Assembly (NCBI GenBank): GCA_023374045.1
Contig: CM041777.1
Coordinates: 485,499,594 to 485,563,593, forward strand
Direction: 5' to 3'
Length of the DNA: 64,000 bases
Origin: Limonium bicolor
Lineage: Eukaryota; Streptophyta; Magnoliopsida; Caryophyllales; Plumbaginaceae
This document shows, piece by piece, positions 46,920-59,208 of this stretch. Position 1 is the first letter of the stretch, and every line of letters starts with the position of its first letter. The position numbers and the translations under genes were made by a program. Under the pieces are notes generated by a model. It was given only the letters and a program-made list of their open reading frames with translations, was not told where the DNA came from and did no database searches.

Positions 46920-47426
46920 ATGTTGTGCATGATTGTTGAAGCATGATTGTTATATTTTATAACTGAAATTTTGCATGAAATGAACCTGCATGCTCACTTG
47001 GCAAATACCTAGGTTAATTCTGAGGGTTCAGGAAGATTGCATGATAACATACTCAGTAGCTGGGCTGACCCCTCCAACAATATTTTTTTTTCAGGTGTGT
47101 ACATTGGCTACTCCATGGCGAAGAGCGGGCGGGGTAGTTTATATTTTGGGTTCTGATAGGTTTGGGCTAAGCCCTAAGTAGTAGAGTCGCTCACAATTGT
47201 AGTGAAGATTTAATTTAGACTATTCTTGGTAAGCTATCTCTGTCATCGCAGCGTTTTGGTTGGTTGTTGTTTGGAGGCCTTGTCACGTGTGTTGGGCACG
47301 TGGCGGTGGTAACATCTCTTTTTGGCGCATGTGCATATTAGACTTCCATTGTAACCACTCGAATTGTTGTATATATATCAAGTGATGTTTAGGTATTAAT
47401 CATGTTTATAAGTAAGGGATGTTATA
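46920..47426 (+). mobile_element. LTR E, 3' portion (right arm)
   Basis: The segment ends GGGATGTTATA, four bases before the primer-binding site. The acceptor-like T-rich TTTTTCAG|G (CAG 47,092-47,094) is 332 bases before the end. It is interrupted upstream by LTR D. Confidence 0.6.
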
Positions 47427-47430
47427 AAAG

Positions 47431-47442
47431 TGGTATCAGAGC
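47431..47442 (+). promoter_or_regulatory. Primer-binding site for initiator tRNA-Met (LTR E element, right arm)
   Basis: TGGTATCAGAGC. The nine-base inverted repeat ATCAGAGCG / CGCTCTGAT (47,434-47,457) covers nine of its twelve bases, as in the left arm. Confidence 0.8.
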
Positions 47443-49176
47443 GTAGGAACGCTCTGATGACAGGAGATAAGGTTTGGAAACAGTGAGCTTATGATTGGGA
47501 TTGGGTGTGTGAATTCGTGTGTGAGGTATGTTAGCATGGGAACATTTAGTGAATTAAAAGTTGCCTACTGGCATTAAATAGAACACATTGAGCAAGAAAT
47601 AATTATTCGAACTCAAAAGGTTGAATAGACTAAGAAAAGTCTGCCATTAGGGTAAAAGTCTGGCGAAGATGGTAGGAAAATGTAGGAAAAACGTAGTTTT
47701 CTAGCAAAAATTGGTAAATCCACGGCTCCTTACGTCGCCGAGATTATGATGCCAATAATAACATTTTAGGGAGACCTCCATGATGGAGTGACCACTCCCA
47801 CCCACCACCACCGCCCGAATCCCTTGTACTGTCTATAAAACTAATCAATTTAGAATGTAGCTATTATGCGCGTTGAACCTTATCCTAAGAGTCAGATTTG
47901 GTAGTATTTAAGTGGTAGGTCGTGGGGAAGCTAGAAGGATACATAAGATACCGAATGACATATTGCGTGCAAAAATCGTGAATGCATCATATTTCCAAAG
48001 GAGTATTATTAATGTAAGGTGAAAATTAACTTAACAGTAACACCCAGCCATTACAGTTGCTAGTCAGATGACATAGGACAACTTACTTTGAGGCAAATAT
48101 TACCTGAAGCATCTCAAGATCCAAAAAACACTGTAACCATTAAGTTTTGGTAGTGTGACTATGAGCTTAAACTGCATAACAATAAACGAACTATTGAGTT
48201 TTCTCCTTAAGTAGTCCATGCAGAGACATTAATTAGAGACGTTCCGTAGAAATCCGTCTACCGCGTACAGATCGTTAGGGAGGCAAATGACCACTATACT
48301 ATTCAGGGGTACTAAATACTACTTACGAGTGAAACCAATGCTCCTTAATACGAGGAAACGCTCTAGAGAAAAGCGTAAAGAGAAAATAAAAGATATAGCG
48401 AACGTAACTCCTCTTAAAAAAGAGTAGTAAGAAAAGGAAGATAAAGAGGTGACACTAGGAGGATTTCCAAGTGGATACTAATACGTTTAAGTAAAAAAGG
48501 GAATTTATAGAATAAAGGAGAGTAATATAACCCATCGAAGTGGCAAGGGTAAGAACAAGTTTTCCTAAAGTATTCCTTGAGTCATAGACAACCCGACCAT
48601 CGTACTCTCTGTCCAAATGATGTAGGGACTTTACCTACAAACAATGTCTTAAATGAACATTTACACCCCCTCTCTAACCACTATTACGGCATGCGTAAAT
48701 ACCAATAATCTGATTAAAGAACGAATACAACATAAAGATAAAGGAAATGAAGTGTTTCAGCACTACTGCTAAATGATCACTTATTGGGCAGCTAATAATA
48801 CTAATATTAACACCAAGGGAACCACTAAATTCAAAGGTTGTGGTGCAACCCAGTTAACACTATAAAATACCATGTTGGGGTTCGTCTGACTTGTTCCTCA
48901 TAAGTACCGAAAGTCGTGTTAAGTTGGAAGGAAAAATTAGTTAGTGCATTAAAGCATTTTGAGTGTGGTAAATCGATTCGCTATCAAGACTAATGCACAG
49001 AGAGACATGATAAAATTTAGCCATATAGATTGTTTACGTATGACCTTGCTTGACGAGTTCATAACTCTTAATGTCCAAGCTGCAACTTTGGGAAATGTAG
49101 ACTATTAATAGAAAGGTAGAAAAACTTTACCCACTACAATATTTCATGGATTGAAACGGAAAACTACATGTGAAAT
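47443..49176. other. Decayed retroelement interior, no intact gene (right arm)
   Basis: The mirror of 4,245-5,967. A short proline-rich stretch near 47,800 resembles the start of a gypsy gag but is cut by a stop. The remainder has stops in all frames. No enzyme motif is seen, so the element was non-autonomous or has lost its polyprotein. Confidence 0.5.
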
Positions 49177-50034
49177 TGTAACACCCCTAATCCTAATCCT
49201 GTAATATAGGCGCAAGTCGTAGCATAACCAATATAATTCGCAGCGGAAAATAAAACTAACTAACGTTTGGTGTTACACGTCGTTACTCACCCATATGAGT
49301 AACAAGGCAACCTTACTCCATCCATCAACTTCAACTCCACACACCGCTGTGATGACGAGATACTGAACAATCTTAAACTTACAATCCAATCCAACTAAAC
49401 AAAACAACTAACCCCCAATACAACAACTCCATAATACAGTACATAATAAAACTAAAAGGTGTTTATTGAAAACACATTAGCTACCCTGTGTCCCGCACTC
49501 TGGCTTGTGTCTTCGTTCGATAACCTGAAATGTTTGGCCCACTGAAGGGCTCAGCAAACTATATGCTGGTATGCTAAATGTAGTCTTAAATCATTCAGAT
49601 CCCTTAAGTCGTTTAACACCATCTTGATATTAGATTCTTTACATGTTGTACCAATACAATAATAATAATAACTATAAATGTTAAGTAAACACATAATAGT
49701 TCACAACAATATCATCACATAATAGTAAATATCAACCAAACAATCAAACACCAATAACCCAACAATAACTAAACAAGATACGCATATTAATTAACCATAC
49801 TTGTTAGTTGGCCTCATGGCCCTTATCCTTTCAAACCAACCACTTAACCTTCCAATTAATTTCCACCTCGGGCGTCAAGTTAGGACAACCCTTAAGAACT
49901 TGATAATGGACAGTAGTCCCCTGGGTTCCAAAGGAACCGTTACCAGCTGACCTTATGGCCCTGGATAATATATTTGCCTTAAAGGCGACCGATTCGGTCT
50001 AAACCTGTTCACCAACAGCAGTGCCCTCTGCCAT
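49177..50034 (-). mobile_element. LTR A, 3' portion (right arm)
   Basis: It begins TGTAACACCCC at 49,177 (the complement of the LTR 3' end). It carries the CACGTCGTTACTCACCC block near 49,277 and the GGGCTCAGC block near 49,550. It abuts LTR B at 50,035. Confidence 0.55.
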
Positions 50035-53000
50035 TGTAACACCCCAACTGCAAATCACGCCATTACCTCTTAAACAGTCACAATTACCAATAAACTCGCA
50101 GTGGAACTCTAAATACAACAGAGGGTGATACAACGCCGTTAGCCACCTAGATGGCTAACCAGCTTATTTCCACATACAGTAACGGTCTGATGAACTGGAA
50201 CAATCGAATACACAATACAAATACCATACTCAACTCACTTCTTTACTATACCGAGTCTACAATATATGGATGCCGACAACATATTCGGTCTTACACCTCT
50301 TTCAATACATAAGTAATTAAATCTAACTACCCATGAAACCCACCGAACTCGTCCTACTCTCGAACGGTAACATCTTCGGTGTACCTGAAAAATAAAAACG
50401 TTGCCCCTAGGGGCTTAGCTTAACGCTGCATATGAAATTCACATACCCCGAGCGCTAACCGGGGTACGCCGACTACTTTTGTCGGATATACATGGAGTTC
50501 ATTTTAGTCAAACATCATGCATCATAGCAATACAGTATATATATGTGTATTACTCAAGGAATCTGCATCCAATCACGGAACACAATTCCTAACTAACATA
50601 ACAAGGTTGTTAGTTGTATCAGTTTACTCTTAGGCCTTGAGGGTTATACCTCACTATGCCTTGTTTACTTATTCAATATCTCACCTGCTCTCTCGGGTTA
50701 CATATTCATATACACACCCATTCTCTTGGGCTACTCGTACTATACTCACCCATTCTCACGGGTTACTTATACTCGTTATCTCACCCACACATTGGGTTAT
50801 TTGTACTCATTATCTCACCCACACTCTTGGGTTATTTATACTCAAGCTCTTGCAGGTTCTCGAGACACTACAGGACTCCTACGTCACGCTTGTTACTCTT
50901 AATACATACTTAGCTAGGCCAAAACTCATGGCTCTCAAGCATAGTCTTACTTCCCCGGTTTCGACCCTACTCTGGGTCTAGCATGGTGGGAAGGTTCAAC
51001 TAGCTCACGGAACTCTCTCTTAGTTCCTAACTCTTTACATAGGTCCGACTACTCTCGGACTACTCTCATTCCCATACACTCCTCTCTCGGAGCTATAATA
51101 ATATTATGTGTTTTAGTCTAGAAGCATCACTCTCGATGTGTCTAATGACTTTGGGAACAATACACAAGTTCGGTTAATCTTAGGTTTTAAGAGTTACCCA
51201 TACGTTTCATTTACTCATACTTTCGGTTATTTTCTTATACCGGGTAAAATCCTCATATAGGAGGTCGACCATGGCACAAGGGAGCTACTAATCCCTTAGG
51301 TCTCTTTTACCTTCTTACTAGTTCACATCTCCGAACAATCTTTAGTCTTCTTGCAGTATGTTCACTTATCTTTCCACTCTCATTTGTTTCGTGGATTGTT
51401 TCAATATGGTTTTCTAACAGTTATCGTTATTTACTCAACCCGTACTTCTCCTCACATTCTAGGGAGTTCATATGTTTGTGTTATCATTATACTTTAACGG
51501 ATAGTTTGTGTGTTTGCACGTTTTCATTCATAAGCATTGACCCGATCTATGGGTCTCTAGCCAAACGTTACTCACAATGAGTCGGTCTTTACTCTATGTT
51601 AGACCACACCGGCATACAAGTGTGTTAGTTCATTCAACATACAACAAGACATACATAATCAAACAAGGGATTATTTTCATGCATGCTTAGTCTTGATTAA
51701 GCCGGCACACAAACACACAAATCAACGTAACTCGGTTAGCACGCGGAGTATGAGAAAATCATACCTTTCACCGGGGTTTTACTTTTACCGTGTCATCTCA
51801 CCACCTGCTCGGGTCACGCACGATTCTCTGGTAATGTTTCAAACATTAATATTAATACTAGGCTCATACGGTACATAATAAAATGCTACTCCCGTACTTC
51901 CCCGTTATCCCGTTATCTCGGTTTTACTCTTGTTAATTTGAGTTCCTACTTCTCTCAATCACTTCTAACACTTTCTTACACTTCCTAGGGCCTTTACATG
52001 TCACCAAACAAGGCCTTAACATCTTATAGCATCATTAACATTCAAACCCCCATCATTAGAAACCTTTAAAACACTCTCTGTAGGATTCTAGGGGTGGTCC
52101 GGGACTTGGTCCCTATCTTAAGTCCCGGACCAATGCTGGTCTTAACTCTCGGCCATATTTTTGAAGTGGTCCGGGACCTTATACATATCTTAAGTCCCGG
52201 ACCAAACCTGCACTCAAACTCTCGGCATGAATTTCAATATGGTCCGGGACCTTGTCCATATCTCTAGTCCCGGACCAAGTACAGACTTCTATCCTCGGCC
52301 ATTATTTAAGGGGTGGTCCGGGACATGGGCAGGGACTTAAGTCCCGGACCTATCAAATTGGAAAACTCTCGGGGGTATTTTAGGGGGTGGTCCGGAACAT
52401 GGTCCTAGACCTAGTCCCGGACCCTGCTGCAGTTTTGACAGATTTGGCATTTTCCAAATCTGTTACAACCTCATTCTTTCACCATTGATTTTCCAATCTT
52501 CCCACTTATAATCTACATGTTTTAGCACTCAATTACCCTTCTAAACCACCTTCATCCAACCACAAAGTCCTCTCACTAACTCTTGGTTGTTTTCACTCAA
52601 AATCACACCCAAAACTTTCAAATTTCCATTCTCTTTTCAATACTTTGCACACTAAGCATTTCTAGCTCTTCCTATGTGACAGATTTGAGCTCCCTTCTTA
52701 TCATTAAAATAATGTCATTTCCAGTACTTCAAGTTTGCATTATTTCCATTTCCAGATCTATCCCAATGCCACTCTCTTCCTCATCAAATCTCTAAGTGTT
52801 TAACCTCTCCATTTCCCCTCAAATGTACCTAGTTACTCCTAGGTGTTTTTCTCACAATTACCATTGTTTTTAGGCAAATTTTGGAAGCACTTACTTGCTT
52901 TCCTAAGCATTTTCACACCACACTAAAACAGCTCATAAGCACTTCTTCTCCCCTGTTTGGTTTAGACATCAAAACCACATCACATTCCCATTTATTCACA

Positions 53001-54482
53001 CATAAAAACTAGCTTAATTCCCAAGCTTATTTCTCACACTTAAACAACATTAAACATCCTCATTACTCATTCTAGTGGTAGTATCTTAACTACACTAAAA
53101 CAAGATCCTTAATTCTACATTAAAATTCTGTTTTGCAAGCCAAACAAAACTAACTCAAGGTGAGTTCATTACCTTGCAAATTTTCGGTTTCTTTCTCTTC
53201 TTCCTCTTTCTCTTGTTCCTTCTTTCTCTTCTTGTTTTCCACACCAAACAGAGGGGCATAGATTGCTAACTACAATCATATCCCCACATCACACAAAACA
53301 AGTCAATTTAGTTAACTCTCCTCACAAAACTAACATCTTAAGAGTTAGTTTTCAAAGCTTAGCTTAGGTATTACCTTAGAATGTCCAAAAGGATAGCTTG
53401 GCCATCAATTTATGAAGTTTCCAACATTCCACAAAGGCATGGAGAAACCGGCTGAAATGGAGAAAATTCCCAACGTTGGGAAATTTTTTATTTTGTAAGG
53501 AAAAGCCACAAAGGATGAAACTCTTGCTTTTATTTTTACCTTAGAGCAAAAAGGAGATGATGGAGAGTCAGAAGCACCCATTCAAGCTTCAAAAGGTCAA
53601 ACTGCCATGGAGGTGAAGATGGAGGTTCCAAGCTTTTGATGGGTGGAAAACGTAGCCCTTGCCGATACGAATCTAACAGTGGTGTTTTTGTGTGATTTGG
53701 TGAAGAAATGAGAAAGATAGAGGAGGAAGAAGATGGAGCTGCTTGCTCACTTGTGAAATCGCCATTCACAGAGGATGAAGAAGAAGGAGCTCGGTTTGGA
53801 GGGGGAAAATAAATAGTGAATGAAAAAAAAGAGGGGAGAGAGTAGTATAAAATCCCTTTTTACTATTTCCCTTTTACTTTATTACTTTGTCCTTTTGTGA
53901 CTTAATAAAAGATAGCTAATTACTTAAGTATAGGTGTGTGTGTAGTTATAAAACCGGTCCCACATTATTAGTGAGCTGGAGCATTTTTCATTTTTTACAG
54001 AAAACGCTCGTTGTTTTACCCGGTTTGGCACTATTCACTAACCGGGCCCGTTTTTCAAATTTTTCTCGTTTCTTTATTTTTAATGGTTATTAAACTCCCA
54101 TTAATACTTAATTATAGTTATTTAATCAACTATAATTTTTACGGGTCCGTTTGACCACTTAAAGCCATGTTTTCGGGTTTTCTTGAAAAACGTGCTTTAA
54201 AACTCCGTTAGCGTTTTAATCCATTATTTGGATTCGTTTTCTTCGGGAATCACTCCCGTATACTAATTAGGCCTAACTAAGCCTGAGGAATCCATCTCGG
54301 ACCCTAACGAGATCATATATCTCTTATACTTATTTAATGCGCGTTTTAGCGTTTTTTCGCGTTTTACGCATTTCTCTTTTCTTTTGGTTTTATTTCCCTT
54401 ACCAAAATTCTTTAGGCACCATTAGGCCTTTAACAATCCTATTAGAGTAATTTAATCATGATTTTTAGATCCGGGGTATTAA
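50035..54482 (-). mobile_element. LTR B, 4.4-kb Ty3/gypsy LTR
   Basis: The minus-strand LTR starts after a polypurine tract at about 54,482 (AATACCCCGG) and ends GGGGTGTTACA at 50,035. It contains a hairpin array (52,096-52,423), AAGGTAAAA donor-like sequence (about 53,535), a minisatellite (50,665-50,845) and the acceptor-like CAG (CTG at 50,385-50,387). The palindrome edge at 51,917 falls inside it. Its length and ends suit a chromovirus of the Tekay/Del type. No primer-binding site follows the 3' end. Confidence 0.65.
52096..52423 (-). repeat. Array of five 36-base hairpins, 73-base period, in LTR B
   Basis: GGTCCGGGAC...GTCCCGGACC inverted repeats start at 52,096, 52,168, 52,241, 52,315 and 52,389 (periods of 72, 73, 74 and 74). 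The ten-base arms are perfect in the first four; the fifth has a mismatch. Loops and inter-hairpin sequence are poorly conserved, apart from a CTCTCGG-type motif after each hairpin. Confidence 0.9.
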
Positions 54483-54485
54483 AAT

Positions 54486-54528
54486 CTACCCCCTTAGGAA
54501 CTTTGTCCTCAAAGTTGGTGAATCTTAT
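54486..54528 (-). other. Polypurine tract and gypsy polyprotein C-terminal tail (LTR B element)
   Basis: The minus strand encodes NFEDKVPK and then the tract CTAAGGGGGTAG before the LTR start. A C-terminal NFEDEVLL-like tail followed by a G-rich tract is characteristic of plant chromoviral polyproteins. The rest of the polyprotein is absent because LTR C begins only 37 bases away. Confidence 0.65.
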
Positions 54529-54564
54529 ATCGTTACTCTCAGGGGCACGCTATGGCAAGGTTAT

Positions 54565-57500
54565 TGTAACACCCATTCCAATAACATTAACACACTTAAC
54601 AACAAACTGCAGCGGAAACAAACTTCATCACATTACTTAACTTCTTGGTGTTACACGTCGTTAACCACCCACGTGGCTAACAAGGCTATTACATATACAA
54701 TTGTACCGGTCTGATGGACTAGACCCCCAGCGACTACACATTACTATCCCTTTCCATTAACACAACAACAACATACACCTTTCAACTGTACCGAGTATTC
54801 ACAAACTGATGCCGATAACAATCTCGTGTTACTACTACACCTACTGTACATATACAACTTAAATGATTACCCATGTACAACGACTACCCCCCCCTACTCT
54901 CGAACGGCTTCCTCCTGCTCTTGTACCTGAAATAGGAAAAGAAGAGAAAGGGTGGCCCCCAAGGGGCTCAGCACCTTTGCTGGTATGGTAATCCCGCAGC
55001 CCACATGCTACCGGGCCACGCACAACTAATTGTTGTCTTAGCTGCGGTTGATTATATTTAAATCATGCATGTAACTAAATACACACAACACATAACATTT
55101 CGCCTCAATGGGCTCAACAAACAGATAACTCATCCTTACTTGATAAGTCACTCATGGTGTTCATTAACCCTAGAGTGTTTCTCCTCTAATGGAGCTACTT
55201 CCTTAATAGACGACACTCACCCATTAATTGGGTTATCCTTAAACGCCTCTTATCATAAATTGGGATTCATATGCATGATCCACATACTCCACACTTTACA
55301 ACATATAAACATACACTACATAACCACACCTTTCACGTTACAACGTGCACATAACAACATCGAAATAGAGATTGCATTACAGCAACAACACATAACATAA
55401 CGGGAGCGGTTCTCCTAGGAACCGACCCAAACATTGTTAATTCACTGGTGAGCCTAGAGAATGATGTCACCCTCATGATAAACTCGTTATACAACACTCA
55501 TTACCGTCCTAATAGTCGGACGAGTAACTTAAGTTAATGGTTCGGGTTTTGTGACCCGAACCAACACACCACACAAACACATGTTCCCCCTAAACCGATC
55601 ATAAGTCAGAATAGCTAAGCTTTGGAGTAAGCTAATGGGAGATCATAACCCGTGAGGGAACAACCATAACAGAGAGAAGGGTAAGGCTAAGAAGGATACC
55701 CACTCCCAAACAACGCGCGACCGGCCTAACCGGATTCCTCACCACTGTTAGTACATACTTACTTTTAGATATTAGTTAGAACCCCGCTATGGAGTCTATC
55801 ACCTCTACACACCATACAGTATTACAACTGGGTTAAACATACAAGGGAGATCCCTACATTCACACACACATATCACACATTTAACACACGCATAGCCGTG
55901 GTTAGAACGTCCCATGGTTCGGGTTGTTTACTCCGAATACCGAACTCTCATGTGATCCTAGACTCAGTTAACTAAGGTTAACACTTCCGAGGTTAAATGG
56001 TATCGGAGTTGAACACGCCACATAAATGAATTACTGTAAACTCATTACATGTTTTATCTTACAACGTGGCAAACATACAGAAAAAAACACATTGGCATAC
56101 AAGCCGTGTAATCCGGTAGGACACAGGTTGCAAGAAAACCATACCTGTCACCGGAGTCCACTTTATCATGTCCACTTATGTTCCTCGAGCAATTCTCGAA
56201 CAACTGATAACATTACATGTATTTTTATTAACGTCGGGGTAACATGATTGTTTAAAGTCTAATGCTTATATAACTTTTCCCCGTTAACTTTGTTACATAA
56301 CTAACTTCACATTTTAACTTGTTCTACTTTTACAATTTAATACAACTTTTTCCCTACTAATTTGTCATTATAACTCACTTAACATTCCTTCACAATCTTA
56401 TAACATCATTACTTAATATCACACCATTTTTAGGCAACTTTTCCTAACCTTAAACAACATTTTTGGCCAAAACAGTGGCATGTCCGAACTTGTGTCCGGA
56501 CTTCCCAAGTTCGGACGCAAGCCGTGACTTAAAACTGGAAACAGACGCATGTCCGAACATGTGTCCGGACATCGGAAGTTCGGACATGGGTCGAGGGAAA
56601 TTTCAAAGTAAAACCTCATCTGTCCGAACCTGTGTCCGGACTTCCGAAGTTCGGACACAGTTCGAGACTCTGAGAATTCTTACGCAACAAGGCCTGTCCG
56701 AACGTCCATGTCCGGACGGATGTTCGGACAAGCCAAAACACTCATTTTCTAAGCCTTTAAAAACACTTAACCAATTTTCACCAAACTTCTCCTAAAGCCT
56801 CATAATGTTTTCTAACATCATTTGGTACACTCACACCCTCATACAACATCCATAAAACTCATTTTCTATCTCCTTAATCACTTACTCATTTCATACCGAA
56901 ATTCTTAACACTTATGATATTCTCCTTAGGTTTCTAAGTGGTGTTCCATACCTATGATAACCACTATGCCAATAATGTTTCACTCACTACAAAACATCAT
57001 CTCCCAAGCATCTTTTGCATTCTAAATCCTCTAGAACATTGCCAAAGCCCTTTTTACATCTTTAAACCCATAATGCATGCTTCTTCCACTAGTTGAACAC
57101 TTAACCATTCTCAACACTTCCAAACTCACCAAAACTCTTTTTAAACACTTAGAACTTCTTATACATTATCTAAATTTTGACATGGGTTCTTCTAGCACAT
57201 TTCTATACCCAAGCACATAGCTTTCACCATTAGACATTCAATAACACCTAAAAATCCACCAAGAGTATTCTCACACACAAACACTTAGGTTTTCACACCC
57301 TTTTACAACCAAAAACACTTAATCATTTAATGCACATTCCTTACACACAAACATATTGTTTTTCCTCCTTTAACCATCCAAGACACTCATCTTCACAAAG
57401 AATGTTCTTTACACACATCTAAATCCTTAAACTACACTACACTACATCACAATATAGTGCATAACTTAAATTGCTTGGCACTTAGGCCCTTAAATAACAT

Positions 57501-59172
57501 GGCTCTCTTAGGCCCTTAAATTGCATAAACCTTAAACACTGAATTTCCACATAGTATATTGCCTTTAACCTGCAAATACACTCAACATCACATATGCCCC
57601 TTAATAGTTTCCTTGAGAGCATTTTCTAGGTCATTCACCTTTGGCTCCTTAGGTATTTTATTAAGCAAATCAAGCTCATTTTCCTAAGGCATTTAAACTA
57701 CATTGAGATAGTTTGTTTTTACCTCTTTTTCCTCACAAATTCTTTCTTGTTTCCTTGTAAAACCGGTAAGGATGTTTGGTTGTTTGTCAACTTCTAAACA
57801 ATGTACAAATAATAGAATGAGTATTCAAGCATTATGCTTCATCTCATTGTAAACCCTAGGCACATATATTGTCTAACACATTAAGGTAATTGTTTTACCT
57901 TGGAATTGGAAGAGAGCTTGAATAAGCATCAAGAGAGGACTCTTCCAAACCCTTTGAAGATTGCAATGAAGCTATGGAAGAACAAGAGAAGACACCATTA
58001 ATGGTGAATTTTCGGACATGTACAAAATGAGAGGAAACATGGTTTTTCTTTGATTTTCCTTACCATGAAGCATAAGAGAATGACAAGGCATGAAAATATG
58101 AGCTCAAGCTCCTTCAATGGTGAATCTCCATGGCACCAAAATTGAGTTCTTGAAGATTTGAAAAGAGGGAAATGAGGAGCTTGATCTAACTAAGACAAAT
58201 ATGGTCTTAGAATTTGATTTGGAGCATGGAGTTGGATTTGACAAGCATTCAAAGATGGAGTTCTTGTGTGGAACTATAGCAAATCGTAAATGAAGGGAGG
58301 AAGGGAGCTTGAAGACGTGAGAAAATAAGGAGGAAGGGAGAAATGAAGATAGGTTTTGCTTTTGGAAGATATTTATGTTATAAAGTAACTTTCTTCTTTT
58401 ACTTACTTTTCCTTGCTTTCTCCTTAATTGATTTCTTTTACATGTTGGTGACTCACCATGATAAAAACCGGCCCCCATCTCTACCTAGGGGTATAATAGT
58501 CTTTGTTGACCCATTTAATTACTTATAACTACTATATGTTACAAACACTAGCTTATTAAAGTTACTATTCACTAAAACAAGGCACATAGATGTGAAATTT
58601 TTTGATTTCCCATTGATATAGACTTCCAAATGTTACTATATAGTACACTGTTAATTAAAGAGTAATGATGGACATTTAGCCACTCAAAACTCATTTACAA
58701 GACAATTTTTCAAAAATGTGCTTTAAGACTCCTTAAAGCACATTTTGTGTTTTAACTTGTTTCAAGCTTGGTTTTCTTAGTAATTGATTTAATATGTTCA
58801 TTAACATATTTATAAGGTATAGATATGACCTTTAGGTCTTATACAAATTTATCCCATGCTTAGAGCACATTTTGCTCATATTGACTTTAAGGTATATTCT
58901 TGTGTTTTATTGGTTTAACTGTCTACCAAGTTTTCCTAAGGACTTAATTAGCCTTATTAAATCATAATTGAATATTATTAAGTCTTGGTAGGCTCTTGGG
59001 TCCTAACCAAGTTCACTCCAAGCTTAAAGCATGTTTTTGCTCAAACTGTATCTTAGTGCTTTATTGCATTTTACTATGGTTTAAATTGTTCGCTGATGTT
59101 CTAAGGCACTTTTTAGCCTTTACATACCATAGTTTAATATTTAAACCACATATCAAGGTTTGGGGTATTTCA
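54565..59172 (-). mobile_element. LTR C, 4.6-kb Ty3/gypsy LTR
   Basis: The minus-strand LTR begins TGAAATACCCC at 59,172 and ends GGGTGTTACA at 54,565. It shares with LTR B the blocks CACGTCGTTAACCACCC, CTCTCGAACGG and the acceptor-like TTTCAG|G (CTG at 54,927-54,929). It has its own hairpin array (56,481-56,730) and a donor-like AAGGTAAAA near 57,900. The sequence is otherwise diverged from B. Frames such as 58,104-58,478 are chance. Confidence 0.65.
56481..56730 (-). repeat. Array of four hairpins, about 72-base period, in LTR C
   Basis: TGTCCGAAC...GTTCGGAC(A) inverted repeats start at 56,481, 56,550, 56,621 and 56,695. Each also has an inner TGTCCGGAC. The stem differs from that of LTR B (GAAC/GTTC in place of GGGAC/GTCCC) but is still fully complementary. 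Confidence 0.9.
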
Positions 59173-59177
59173 ATCTA

Positions 59178-59208
59178 CCCCCCTTAAAAGAACTTCGTCC
59201 TTGAAGTT
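59178..59208 (-). other. Polypurine tract and gypsy polyprotein C-terminal tail (LTR C element)
   Basis: The minus strand encodes NFKDEVLL, then AAGGGGGGTAGA before the LTR start. This places LTR C as a 3' LTR. Upstream (higher coordinates), no readable integrase or chromodomain remains. Confidence 0.7.

Larger units (their letters stand above)
25843..51917 (-). repeat. Right arm of giant inverted duplication
   Basis: This is the reverse-complement partner of 1,519-22,712. It is about 4.9 kb longer. Nearly all of the excess is accounted for by a 3.0-kb hAT element (41,860-44,881), a 1.13-kb insert (32,038-33,168), a 486-bp MITE (37,366-37,851) and a 220-bp tandem duplication (27,265-27,697). 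With the 3.1-kb spacer the two arms form a palindrome of about 50 kb. Confidence 0.95.

Noticed and set aside
1519..51917. Palindrome as a missed-adapter sequencing artefact
   Set aside because: Such artefacts give arms identical except for read errors. Here one arm has four insertions or duplications, two with clean hAT target-site duplications and empty sites in the other arm. A mis-joined pair of haplotypes is still possible and needs long-read checking.
52096..52423. Regular hairpin repeats as a CRISPR array
   Set aside because: The context is plant LTR sequence, units are hairpins with poorly conserved intervals, and no cas-like gene is present.
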